A stretch of 64,000 nucleotides of DNA from Pleurodeles waltl (taxonomy: Eukaryota > Chordata > Amphibia > Caudata > Salamandridae): NCBI RefSeq assembly GCF_031143425.1, contig NC_090451.1, positions 349,316,339 to 349,380,338 of the forward strand, given 5' to 3'. The notes below the pieces were generated by a model. The model was not told the DNA's origin. It searched no databases and saw only the letters and a program-made list of their open reading frames with translations. A program made the translations under genes and the position numbers. Shown here in pieces: positions 44,899-56,267 of this stretch. Position 1 is the stretch's first letter. The number at the start of each line of letters is the position of its first letter.

Positions 44899-45790
44899 AT
44901 CCTTTTGGAGCTCATGAAGTAAAGTGGCATCATGTGACATTGCCTCATTGATTATGCCTAAGTGTCTTTGTGTTGAATTTAAGTCACCTAATTTTGTTTC
45001 TAAAACTTTTTATGGTGAAAGAACATCATTTGTTGATTGGCAATTTTGAGAACATAGTGGAGAGAAATTTCAAAGTTTTTGCAGGATAATGGGAATTTCA
45101 TTTTATGATGGCCTCATCCACAGCACATTCGGGCTGGCTGCACTGAGGCCGAAACCATCTCAATCTTAGCACTTAAGTGTCTTATCTGCAGCTTTGACTT
45201 AGCCAATGGAGTCTACCTCATGACGCTGACATGAGCTCTCTGAGCCCATGATCTTGCACCATCACTCTCCCTGCTCCTATCTGTTCATCAGCTGCCTACT
45301 GCCTGCCGCCACCAGTCTGTCATCACAGGCTTCCTGGAACCTAAATGGCTTGAAGTGAATAGGCATATTGGTCAATACACGGCTGCTTTGAACCAGAAGC
45401 ATCAGTCCAGTAGGTAGTCTGACTGCTGTTGACGGAGCAGGAGATGCTTAGAGCTTAGTGAAGCCCAGGGGAACAGCCTGTGGAGTATGGAGCCATGATT
45501 TTTGCTGATGACTCGACAATGGATTTCAGCTAATAAGGAACTGCGGCGTGGAATTGTGGGGAAAGTAGTCAGTGGTCAGTCACCTTTGGCCCCTGGGTAA
45601 CACCTGTACTGAGTGAGCAAGCACAATCAAGCTATTGTTTTGGGTGGTGGCAGGTGTAACTCAGAGTGACACGAGTGTTCAGGAGGTAAGTGTTTTGGAT
45701 TAGTGATGTAATGGGGCCTGGTAAGCCCACTGCTTATGCCGCTTTTCTATTTTGACCTCTACTGCACAGTTAATCTAAATAAGGTCCCAG
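44899..45790. other. Non-coding stretch, nothing recognised
   Basis: No coding motif or repeat ends seen. Confidence 0.4.
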
Positions 45791-45812
45791 ATTCTTGTTG
45801 GACTGGTTCAGG

Positions 45813-46030
45813 ATGCTTCCTCAAAAGAAAAGAGCCACAAAGCCCCTGGCTCAAGCTAGGATCATGAAAAGTGTATGGGGCGCAAAGGGGGTTGCAGCAG
45901 TCTCAAGGCGGTCTTCAAGGATCATACAGATCTCCACCAAGTGGATAGATCACTAGGAAATGGGTCTATGCAATCTTCAGACATAGCTGCCTCAATTAAG
46001 GACATTATCGGGAAACATTCTAAGAACATA
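45813..46030 (+). pseudogene. 5' part of an open frame split by H3 (possible retroelement ORF1)
   Basis: The open frame from 45875 (MGRKGGCSSLKAVFKDHTDL ... IKDIIGKHSKN) meets the H3 insertion at the Ile codon ATA, which is the duplicated target. After H3 the same frame continues at 54876 (ATA, then VQQDSGITSLGLHKYEINW). It could be the N-terminal ORF of a LINE, since a basic/acidic low-complexity protein precedes nothing else here, but I cannot name a family. Confidence 0.4.
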
Positions 46031-46373
46031 GGCCCTCATCATGAACATGGCGGTAAACACCGTCGCCCGCCGTGGCGACTGTAAACAGAAGACCGCCATT
46101 GGCGGTGAACAGAAACTGCCACGACCAGCAAGGGGACCCAACTGCAAGAAATGCACACATTGGCAAGTTCGAAACCCACACACCTGACACACATCCACAA
46201 CACTATAAAACACCCACATACACACTCCACAATCCTTTGCATCGCCAATAGGACAACTGAGACTGACAACACAATATCCATATACTGAACGCAACATCAC
46301 ACAAGTCACACACCCAACCACACAACAGCACCCTCACCAATATCCACACAACACACCACCCACAACACACACC

Positions 46374-48014
46374 ATGGCACCCCCTAAGCGTCCAAGCTTC
46401 ACAGATAGGGAGCTAAGAACAATGGTGGACTAAATACTGAAGGTCGTGCCACAAATCTTCGGGGCACAGGTCCAGCACACACCCATCGCCAGGAAGATGG
46501 AGTTATGCAGACGATTGTAAACAAGGTCAACGCAGTGCAAAACCATCCACGCACGAAGGATGACATCCACTAGAGATGGAACGACCTGCACGGGAAGGTG
46601 AGGTTGATGGCATCCAGCTACAACATTGCGGTCCAGAAGACTGGGGGAGAACCCCCACCTACACCCACCGAATGCACCGACTGGGAGGAAAAGGTACTGG
46701 CCATCCTGCACCCTGAGGACCTCACTGGACTCACTGAGGAATGGACTTGGGTAAGTCATCTACAATTACTCCATATCCGCCACACCTGTAATGCATGCAC
46801 CACCCCACCCCTCCAACTACCACCAGGACCATTACCCCACCCAGACCGCAATCACTACATTCAGTCACCCTACATGCCCACACACCCACCAACAGGCCCA
46901 CATCCCTCCCCCAGTGCACAGCCCCCTACCCCTGCAAGGCATCACAATGGCACCACACCACCCACAATGCACCTCCACATCCCATGCAAAATGCAATGGC
47001 AACCCCACAATAGGTCCCTGCATGGCCCAACAGGGGAATAAACAGCACAAAATACAGCAGGGCTGTGCATCCTTATTTGAATTTGCACATGTAACATACA
47101 TGTCTATTCCCCCCTACAGGCACCACCACCCATGCCACCCTGACGGAAAGGCCAAGGAGTGCCAGCGCCCAACATGGAGACATAGGCCCCACTCAGGACA
47201 CTGGAGAGGGAAGTGTGGACAATGAGGAATACCCTGGCCCGTCACACAGTCCTGGACTGTCACCCTCCAGCAGCCCCACCCAGGACACCACTGTCACCCC
47301 TACCACCCAGCCACCAACAACAGCTCTGGCCAAACGACCCCACACCAGTGTCTCCATGCCACAGACTGGTGGGATACAAGTACAAAGGCCAGAGTCTCCA
47401 CCTACTAACAGGCAGGATGACAATGGCCTCAGTGCAATTGGTACTGCCAGACCTGTGCAGGGGACACAGGCACAGGGGGCTACGCCCAGTGGGAGGCTCT
47501 CAGTGGCCTGGGGGGGCAAAAGATGGATGCTGCAGCCCAAGAGGTGATCTCTGAGGTCCTGGCAGCATACCACCATACACAAGACAGGATGGGCCAGATC
47601 CTGGCCACCCTGGAACAGAGTCAAAGGCTGTAGATAGCCCAACATCAAGAGACCATGGAGCAGTGGAAACAACTAAATGCCGTCATGGGCACCATAGCAG
47701 GGGTGCTGCAGCACCGCTACCTAACCCAGCCTGAGACCCCCACAAACCTGGAAGTCCCTACCACTGCCCAGGACACAGACCAGCCCTCAACATCAGCAGC
47801 AGCAACTGGACTGGTGGCACTGGCAGAGGACACACAGGAGACCAGCACCCCTACCCGTGCAGCCAAGCACCAGACACTCAAACGGTCCCTCAGACCCAGA
47901 AAGGCACAGGAACACTTGCCAAGACCAGTACCCCCACTAAATAGTGACTCTGACATGGACTGTCTCCCAAGTGTTCCACTGTGCCACCATCCTCATCCGC
48001 CAATAGCAACATAA
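46374..48014 (+). pseudogene. Myb1 of H3, decayed
   Basis: Starts MAPPKRPSFTDRELRTMVD and then a TAA; the frame continues QIFGAQVQHTPIARKMEL, corresponding to the Myb1 domain of H1, with further breaks. 46598-46755 has SSYNIAVQKTGGEPPPTPTE and DWEEKVLAILHPED. After an intron, 47110-47547 and 47655-48014 encode the Pro/Ser/Thr-rich segment, a helical EQWKQLNAVMGTIAGVLQHR and a basic end RSLRPRKAQE. Divergence from H1/H2 is high, but domain order and the basic C-terminus are the same, supporting a real gene ancestor. Confidence 0.65.
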
Positions 48015-48423
48015 CAACTTGCATGGGACAGATGGACCTATACCCACTGCCACCAATCGCTGAGCCCTTGTACCTAGTATGCACATCCACCATTAGCCCA
48101 CTCCCTATCTCTGTAAAGTGCACCAATGAATTTATGACACCAAATAAAACACATGTACACCAATTTGTATGTCCCCTGTCATAATGTTGAATCAATTGTT
48201 CAGTCAATTCCATAACAGACCTTTATGGCAGGAATGGCACCCCATTCACAACATTGTCTGGAGTAAACATAAATGTCCACCATGTTTGTTTCCATGGCAC
48301 ATGCCACCTTATTCTTCAGGTAACAGTGTCCATGAATACAGACCCCACATGGCCATAAGGAATGAGTCAGACAGACGTTATGCTGTGCAGACAACATCAT
48401 CAGTGAACAATACATCATAGTCA

Positions 48424-49506
48424 CTGGAAGTATAGTTGGATCAGCTGGTCCCTGGAGTGGACATCTTCCCCCTCTTCATCCTCACCATCACTCTCATCCC
48501 CTCTCAGGGGAAGCAGGTCTGGATATACAGCACCCTGCTCCTCTGGTAGGGAGGATAGCTTTCCTCACAGCCACGTTGTGCAGCATGCAGCAGGCTACCA
48601 CTATTCTACACACTTTCTCAGGGCCATAGCACAGGGAACCCCCAGAGAGATGGAGACAATGGAATCTAGCCTGCAGGAGACCTATAGTGTGCTCTATCAC
48701 CCTCCTAGTACATCCATTGGCCTCATTGTAATTCCTCTCTGCATCTGTCCTGGGATTCCTCACAAGTGTCAGGAGTCAATGCATGTTGGGGTAGCCAGAA
48801 TCACCTGCAAAAGTGTTTGGAACAGGACTGTAACAAACTGCCATTACTTGCAGATAGCCTGGCTGTCAGCTATGTACTGATCCAGTGTCATACGCACTCA
48901 CCTACAAGCCATCCTCTGTCCCCTTGTAGTTGATCCATCATGTGTGGTACACTGCTGTTTCTCAGGACATATGAATCATGGACTGATCCTGGAAACATGG
49001 CATTCACATGTGAAATGTACTGGTCTGCAGCACACACCAATTGTATGTTCATTGAGTGGAAGTTCTTCCTGTTTCTATATACCTGTTCATTGAGTCTTGG
49101 GGGGATGAGAGCTATGTGGGGCCATCGATAGCACCTATCACATGGGGAATGTTAGCAAAGACATAAAAGTCAGACTAGATGGCTGGGAGTTCAGCCCTTT
49201 GGGGAAACTTGACATATGTCTGCAGGTGTAGTACAAATGCAGGAATTTGGACAGGATGAGGCTAAACATTGGCTGTGAGAACCCTGCACCCATGCCCACT
49301 GTCACCTGAAATGAGCCCGTAGCCAAGAAATGGAGTACGGAGAGCACTTGCACTTCAGTAGGGATGGCATGCTGATTGCAATTAGCCGGTCTCAGTACAT
49401 GATCCAGTAATACACATTGCTCATGGATTGTTGTATGAATGAGTCTGTAGGTGACAATGATGTGACGTTCCACCATGGTACCCAAATCAACAAGAGGTCT
49501 GCACAC
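48424..49506 (-). pseudogene. Harbinger transposase of H3, decayed, intron retained
   Basis: 49506-49138 encodes RPLVDLGTMVERHIIVTYRL and LHFLATGSFQVTVGMGAGFSQ. The piece with the first Asp lies near 49120-49140 with changes. An intron (donor TTGTAG/GTGAGT, acceptor TTTTGCAG/GTGATT; about 48808-48904) precedes the GDSGYP motif. 48763-48494 has RNPRTDAERNYNEANGCTRR and VIEHTIGLLQARFHCL with the Glu. Several frames are needed, so it is dead. The intron position equals that in H2. Confidence 0.75.
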
Positions 49507-50276
49507 TTATGGGGCCCTCCCTCGCAACATGGGTCTCTACCTAGGGGTAGGTGAGAACACATATGAGGGACATACAAACACATGCAAAACACGTTGTGTG
49601 TGAATAACTGCTGTACAATATGTAGGTTACACACACAAGCGATGTATGATGTACAACTGTAGGGACAGGTATGCAGTAATACGTCTGGACTGTTGTGGGG
49701 AACAAACATTCATGTGGGCATGCGACTAAGGGCTGGGGTTCATAGGGCCTGAGTTGGCACCATGACCAGGAAATAGCTATGTCTTGCTAGCAAAATGGCA
49801 GCCTCCTGCCATCCAGGTATGTAGGAGTGGAAGTGACCTCATTCCGCTGGCAGTTGTTGTCATGGCATAAGGCAGTGTCTACCGCTGTGTACCCATTCAT
49901 TAGTTAACATGGTTGTCAATGGGGAACCTAGGTCTATCATGATAGCCGCTGGCGGTGACAGTGCACAGCGCCGCGGAGCGTACGCCAGGCCGTCACCTCA
50001 ATTTCACTTGACTCCCAGATCCCGTGCATGGAAGTACTCCACTGATTGTGCTGCTGCGTCCTGACACTGGTTACCCAAATGGCACGAGTCACATGGGAAT
50101 GGGCCCCGGCCTTCACCACAGAGGAGCTGGAGAAGCTGGTGGACGGGGTCCTACCCCTGTTTGCCAAGTTATATGGGTGACCAGAGGTGCAGGAGTAGGC
50201 ATGGCGTGCATGGATGTGTATGATGGTGGCAGATGCCTGTATGCATGTGTGGTTGGTATGTACCTGCACAGGCATA

Positions 50277-51838
50277 CAGGGAGTGCAGAATTATTAGGCA
50301 AATTAGTATTTTGACCACATCATCCTCTTTATGCATGTTGTCTTACTCCAAGCTGTATAGGCTCGAAAGCCTACTACCAATTAAGCATATTAGGTGATGT
50401 GCATCTCTGTAATGAGAAGGGGTGTGGTCTAATGACATCAACACCCTATATCAGGTGTGCATAATTATTAGGCAACTTCCTTTCCTTTGGCAAAATGGGT
50501 CAAAAGAAGGACTTGACAGGCTCAGAAAAGTCAAAAATAGTGAGATATCTTGCAGAGGGATGCAGCACTCTTAAAATTGCAAAGCTTCTGAAGCGTGATC
50601 ATCGAACAATCAAGCGTTTCATTCAAAATAGTCAACAGGGTCGCAAGAAGCGTGTGGAAAAACCAAGGCGCAAAATAACTGCCCATGAACTGAGAAAAGT
50701 CAAGCGTGCAGCTGCCACGATGCCACTTGCCACCAGTTTGGCCATATTTCAGAGCTGCAACATCACTGGAGTGCCCAAAAGCACAAGGTGTGCAATACTC
50801 AGAGACATGGCCAAGGTAAGAAAGGCTGAAAGACGACCACCACTGAACAAGACACACAAGCTGAAACGTCAAGACTGGGCCAAGAAATATCTCAAGACTC
50901 ATTTTTCTAAGGTTTTATGGACTGATGAAATGAGAGTGAGTCTTGATGGGCCAGATGGATGGGCCCGTGGCTGGATTGGTAAAGGGCAGAGAGCTCCAGT
51001 CCGACTCAGACGCCAGCAAGGTGGAGGTGGAGTACTGGTTTGGGCTGGTATCATCAAAGATGAGCTTGTGGGGCCTTTTCGGGTTGAGGATGGAGTCAAG
51101 CTCACCTCCCAGTCCTACTGCCAGTTCCTGGAAGACACCTTCTTCAAGCAGTGGTACAGGAAGAAGTCTGCATCCTTCAAGAAAAACATGATTTTCATGC
51201 AGGACAATGCTCCATCACACGCGTCCAAGTACTCCACAGCGTGGCTGGCAAGAAAGGGTATAAAAGAAGGAAATCTAATGACATGGCCTCCTTGTTCACC
51301 TGATCTGAACCCCATTGAGAACCTGTGGTCCATCATCAAATGTGAGATTTACAAGGAGGGAAAACAGTACACCTCTCTGAACAGTGTCTGGGAGGCTGTG
51401 GTTGCTGCCGCACGCAATGTTGATGGTGAACAGATCAAAACACTGACAGAATCCATGGATGGCAGGCTTTTGAGTGTCCTTGCAAAGAAAGGTGGCTATA
51501 TTGGTCACTGATTTGTTTTTGTTTTGTTTTTGAATGTCAGAAATGTATATTTGTGAATGTTGAGATGTTATATTAGTTTCACTGGTAATAATAAATAATT
51601 GAAATGGGTATATATTTTTTTTTGTTAAGTTGCCTAATAATTATGCACAGTAATAGTCACCTGCACACACAGATATCCCCCTAACATAGCTAAAACTAAA
51701 AACAAACTAAAAACTACTTCCAAAAATATTCAGCTTTGATATTAATGAGTTTTTTGGGTTCATTGAGAACATGGTTGTTGTTCAATAATAAAATTAATCC
51801 TCAAAAATACAACTTGCCTAATAATTCTGCACTCCCTG
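50277..51838 (+). mobile_element. Tc1/mariner element (1562 bp), DD37E type, with IR/DR ends, apparently intact
   Basis: Starts CAGGGAGTGCAGAATTATTA and ends with the complement, a perfect 25-bp outer repeat. It is flanked by TA at 50275-50276 and 51839-51840, the Tc1 target duplication. A second copy of the core, GTGCATAATTATTAGGCAAC, lies inside at 50457-50478, and its complement at 51627-51648. Each end therefore has two binding-site-like repeats (an IR/DR layout as in Sleeping Beauty-type elements). It carries one uninterrupted transposase gene. It is much less decayed than the H3 element it sits in, so it arrived later. Confidence 0.95.
50495..51511 (+). CDS. Tc1-like transposase, 338 aa, uninterrupted
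   Basis: The start MGQKKDLTGSEKSKIVRYLA leads a paired-like DNA-binding region. Helix-turn-helix 1 is near residues 12-55 (STLKIAKLLKRDHRTIKRFI), and HTH 2 is near 65-110 with a basic RRKITAHELRKVKRAA and a KKR nuclear-signal-like patch. The catalytic core follows: the first Asp in VLWTDEMRVSLDGPDG, the Gly-rich box RRQQGGGGVLVWAGI, the second Asp in FMQDNAPSHAS and the Glu in SPDLNPIENLW. Counting gives 37 residues between second Asp and Glu, so DD37E rather than the usual DD34E of Tc1. That spacing is known from the TRT-like group of vertebrate Tc1 relatives (recalled, not checked). Length is normal for Tc1 (about 340). The transposase cuts at TA sites and moves the element. No stop or frameshift; possibly still active. 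Confidence 0.95.
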   Translation: MGQKKDLTGSEKSKIVRYLAEGCSTLKIAKLLKRDHRTIKRFIQNSQQGRKKRVEKPRRKITAHELRKVKRAAATMPLATSLAIFQSCNITGVPKSTRCAILRDMAKVRKAERRPPLNKTHKLKRQDWAKKYLKTHFSKVLWTDEMRVSLDGPDGWARGWIGKGQRAPVRLRRQQGGGGVLVWAGIIKDELVGPFRVEDGVKLTSQSYCQFLEDTFFKQWYRKKSASFKKNMIFMQDNAPSHASKYSTAWLARKGIKEGNLMTWPPCSPDLNPIENLWSIIKCEIYKEGKQYTSLNSVWEAVVAAARNVDGEQIKTLTESMDGRLLSVLAKKGGYIGH

Positions 51839-54800
51839 TAGATTGTGTGGCAAGTACCGTTAGTGAGTGGTGAAATTATCTTGTTAAGTGTCTGTCCCAT
51901 AGGGGATGTATAGTCAGTGGTATCACATGGCCATGTCCTGAACTCTGTTTTTCTTTTCTGTGTGTCCCATACAGGTCAGCGCCCATCAGAAGAGGGCACT
52001 CTGGCAGGCCATCGCCAGAGAGGTGCACACCCTGGGGGTCTACAACCAGTGGAGCACCCACTGCAGGAAGCAGTGGAAGGACCTGCTGTGTTGGGCCAGC
52101 AACACCTGTGATGCCCAGCTAGAGAAGTCCTCCAAACGAGGAAGGGGTGCCCGTCGGACCCTGACCCCCATAATGTGCCGCATTCTGGCGGTAGCATATC
52201 CAGATTTGGAAAGGGCGCTTGAAGGCTGCACAGCAGCCACAAGGGGGTGAGTACCAACACCATTTCATGTCTCTTTGATGGATGTCTGAGGGTCCTGTAG
52301 TATGTATGCTGCCAGTGCCAGGAACTCTGACAGGTCTCTACCAGCAGTCCTGCCCCAATGGGCACTGAGATTATTAAGGGCAGGTCTGCAGTTCATCAGG
52401 TCCTTTTGTCATGTGGGAGAAGAGTTGTATGTAGTGTTGTGTCCACTAGTCAGGGGCATAGGCATGACTATAGTTGTAGGTACTGCGTGTAGGTGTGTAA
52501 GCTGGGTGGAAGTGTGTGTGCACCAAATTTGTACATCCATTCAGGTATTTACAGATATCTCTCATGTTTTGTCTCCCCACCCCTGTACTCTTGTGTTGTC
52601 TGTGTACATCAGCATCATCTGGCAAGGGAGCAGTGGCACCGGCGAGTGGGGATGCAGCGGCCCACGGTTCCAAGGAAGCAGAGTCTACAGGTCGACCAGT
52701 GGGTTAGAGGGCGAGGGGAGTACCACTGGGGAAGCTACTACCCCTGGAGGTAGTGACTCTTCTACCTCCTCCGATGGGAGCTCCCTGGTGGTTGCGGACC
52801 CTAGTGGACCCACCCATTCTGTGTCATCTTCCGCCACCCCCATACCATCACCGCCATCTAAGTTGCTTCCCACCCAGTTGCCCGTGCCTGCTCACCCAGA
52901 AAGGTGGGCGTCTCCTTCGCCCCAGGCACCTCATCCCCTGCCCAGTCAGCCCTGCTGCCCTCACGGAGGAGGCTATTGACCTCCCGAGGCCCATCTCTGT
53001 AGGGCAGACAACCACACGTGATTGCCATCCAGGGGCTAGCATCCCAGATGCAGCAATGCAATGCATACCTGGAAGGCATTCACGGTGCCATGTCTGGCCT
53101 ACAGAGATATTTTCAGGCTCTGGCCTCCTCTTTGATGGCAGCCAGTGTCCCTGGTCTTTCTGTGCCCCCTCCAACCACCTCTGCCTCTTCCAGCACCCCA
53201 CTCCCTTCACACATCCCAAGCACACGTTCAGACAGCCATGCACACACCTCAACACACAAGAAGCACACAAAGAGACCTTGAGCACCACACTTCCCTCCAC
53301 AGGCATACACACAGCCAACATACAAAGGCACACACGACAACATCCACTTCCCCAGTGTGTCCACCTCTCCCGCTTCCCTGTCTGTCACCTTAATATGCAC
53401 ATCCACAAGCACTACAACCTCAGTCACTGTTGCTGGCCCCATTCTTGCAGTCACCACAACAGCAGACATTCAGTCATTCACCCCAGACACCACACCTGCA
53501 CTCACCACAACAACATTGACTGACACATTCAGCACGCTCACTAGACCTGCAGACACCCAGACAACATCCATTTACACTAGCAGCCTGTCTTGTCGCACTG
53601 TGTCCACCCCCCACCCCCCAAAACACTCAAACGTTCCCAGACACCCACCCAACACATATCCACCACACCTCAGCACACTGCACATGCACCTGCATCCACG
53701 TCCAGCACACCTACACTAGTTACTATCACTCCCTCTACCTCTACTCCCACACCTTCCTCCATGTCCACCCCAACTGACCCAAAAAACGTTTCCTGTCCCG
53801 TGTCGACCTTTTCGACCCACTGGCCCACACCCTAGCGTCCCTAAACGTGCCCACCTCCTTTCCCTGTCCACTCCTTCCACGTCAATGTCTGCCCCAGTCC
53901 ACCCTTCCCTTTCCCATGCCCCTTCCCCAGAGAGCAAGAAGCCCCGAGCTGGCCCAGGTCCATCTGCCACCCCCATCCAAGCCCACTCCCCCACCTTCCA
54001 AGATCAAACCCAAGCCCCCTCTACCTCCCAAACGTAAGCCCAAGCCCCGCCACCCCCTGCCCCTGTTCCCTAAGGTGCCTGGCTGCCCCATTGATGCCCC
54101 TTTATGGTGGAGTACCATGTGCACATGTGGGAGTTCAGGTCATTGGGGCCCTTCAGCCTGTTACAGTTGGACTGGCCAATGGCCTTATTTGGACATTTAA
54201 ATTTTCGTTTCTTCATTAAAGTTTGTGTGCCCAGTGTTGCTGTTGGCACACTCTGAAGACGTGGTTTATCGTTTTATTGTGGGGGTGTGGTGTGCACATG
54301 TGTGTGCTTGGGGCAGGTTGTAATGGCCTTGTGTCTGGTAAGTACCTCTTGTTCTGGTGTGTATGGCTTGTGATGGTGTGAGGGGTTGGGGGTGCGTTGC
54401 AGGGTGGGTGGGGTGGCTGGGTGTGTAACTGTGCCCTTTCCTTCCCTTGTTTGGTAGGTTGCGGTACTTACCGTCGTCGTCTTGGTCGGCGGTCACGGTC
54501 GTGGAGGTATATGGCAAGAAGCAGCACTGGCATGATTTCCAATTATCTCTCCATGTCTGCTTCGGCGTGTTGTGTGTGCTTATGCTGAGTGTTTCCTTTT
54601 ATTTCGTTTGTTTCTGCCACGTGGCGGTGGTTCCCGCCCCAGAACTGACGGCAGTCTTGTGCTTCATTATTTGCTAGGCGGCTGGGTCCTTTCTGTTTGC
54701 CTGTGGGTGGCCTCTTCTGTCGATGTCGGCACTCCTATGCTGGCGGTGGGTGGATTTCACACTGGCTGTTTCTCATGTGCTTCATTATTTGGCGGGCCAG

Positions 54801-54875
54801 ACCGCCAGCCTGTTGGCGGTGGTTACCGCCACCGACGGCGGGGCCGTGTTTCCCGCCATGTTCATAATGACCACC

Positions 54876-55309
54876 ATAGTCCAACAAGATTCTGGGATTA
54901 CCAGCCTTGGGCTCCACAAATATGAGATAAACTGGAGTCATTGGATACCCCGGAGAGGGAAGCCCTGGACGCCTAGGAGAGGGAATCCTTGGATCTATTT
55001 ATGGACATTGAAAAGATCCATTGCCGCTTGTCTTGTTCTCCCTGCTTGTTCCGCCCCTCGGAGCTTAACTTTGCAAGCTCTGAGAAGGTGTCGGCGGCCA
55101 TGGTGGGAAAGGAGGGAGTGGGAGTAGTAGGGAGACGCCTGAAGCTACAGGCCCAAGTGAGTTACTGCTGCCATGATTGCTCGGGCAGGTGCATCTCACC
55201 AAGGAAGGGTAAAGAGAACCTTTCATCATCTACTGTGAATATAGATTCTTCACTGTCTGGCCCTGATATTGGACATGGCTTATTGGAGTCATCCCTCTCT
55301 ACTAACTAA
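54876..55309 (+). pseudogene. 3' part of the frame split by H3
   Basis: Continues in phase from 46030: 54876-55127 reads IVQQDSGITSLGLHKYEINW and a twice-repeated RRGKPW/RRGNPW motif, then stops. An overlapping frame (54989-55309) reads on with a Ser-rich end, which suggests a frame change near 54990. A decayed retroelement ORF is the simplest reading; a host exon is less likely, as no splice sites were found. Confidence 0.4.
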
Positions 55310-56267
55310 TCCTTGAGAGCACAAACCCATATCCAAAAGGAGATCATTTGTGAACTAATATCATTTAACTCCTGTTTGCCTAACCTTGTTAGACCAATGC
55401 CCTCTCTAACTCCCGCACCTGGCAAGGAGGCATCGGAGGGTGGGGAAAAAAGGGAAACCCCTTCTGTGTATATCTCAAAAAGGCCAATATTGGTAAAAAG
55501 ATTGTATAACAAGTCTTAAGACATGGAAAGGCGCATGTTGAGGCAAAAGATTGAGTAACATCTGGCCCGAGGCCAGAAATACATGCCCTGCAGATGTGTT
55601 GATTAAATCCCCAATAGTTGTGGATAGGAAGAGAAGAAGCAGAAGGTTAAAGGAAGGGGGGAAATTACTTGGGATACAGATCAGGTGCAGATAGAAAGGG
55701 CCCATGCCCCAATGAACTTGGGCCCCAAGGGTACGAATAACAACCAAAGGGGAAACCTAAACTGTAAGAGGCCAAAGAATGCAAGTAGAGTGGAGTTCCG
55801 CTGGTGGGATTATTAGAAATATCCCACAGGTAGGGTTGAGAGCTTAAAGCACATGAACCCTCTTGACATTAAGATGGGCAGTCAAGTTGATCCTGTTTCC
55901 TCAGGCAATGATACAGGCCTCTCACACGACTCAAAGAGTAAGGCATATGCATCTAGATGTCATGCATTAGGGAAAGAAAGCAAATAAGTGAAAGCCTTTG
56001 AATAGGTTTAATCTATTGAATGTGTTTGTTTGGTGTAAGGCTTCGGAGGCGATCTCAGCTAGAGATATTGATCAGGTGGCCTTAAGGGAATCAGTAATTG
56101 AGAGGGAAATTATGAAAGTCTGCTTTACTTCTCCATTTTTTTTTATTTGGTAGTAAAAGCTGAAGACGATGTCAGAGATTTAGGGGTAAGAATTGTGCCA
56201 GAATGAGAAGTTGTGACCCTACCTCCCTAGGATGCCATTACTAGTAAACTATGCCGGCTTAAGTCAG
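55310..56267. other. Non-coding or decayed, nothing recognised
   Basis: Broken frames only. A/G-rich sequence with no repeat ends; it may continue the decayed frame listed at 54876-55309. Confidence 0.3.

Larger units (their letters stand above)
50079..54200 (+). pseudogene. Myb2 of H3, split by a Tc1 element in intron 1
   Basis: Exon 1 (from 50079) reads MARVTWEWAPAFTTEELEKL, then VDGVLPLFAKLYG and a TGA at 50178. Intron 1 holds the Tc1-like element (50277-51838). Exon 2 (51975-52246; acceptor ATACAG, donor GGGG/GTGAGT) is fully open: SAHQKRALWQAIAREVHTLG, then YNQWSTHCRKQWKDLLCWAS and RGARRTLTPIMCRILAVAYP. Exon 3 begins at 52613 after CATCAG, with the EEAIDLPRPISVGQ counterpart near 52965 and a Pro/Thr/His-rich tail broken into several frames up to about 54200. 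Confidence 0.65.
46031..54875 (+). mobile_element. Harbinger element H3 (8845 bp), older relative, with nested Tc1 element
   Basis: The left end is GGCCCTCATCATGAACATGG; the right end complements to GGTGGTCATTATGAACATGG, so the terminal repeats match except in the first ten bases. The flanks ATA at 46028-46030 and 54876-54878 are a 3-bp duplication. The gene order is that of H2 without duplication: Myb1 (plus), transposase (minus), Myb2 (plus), but with many stops and frame changes. Length without the 1.56-kb Tc1 element is about 7.3 kb. The left end is intermediate between the large elements and the 630-bp MITEs. Confidence 0.85.
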
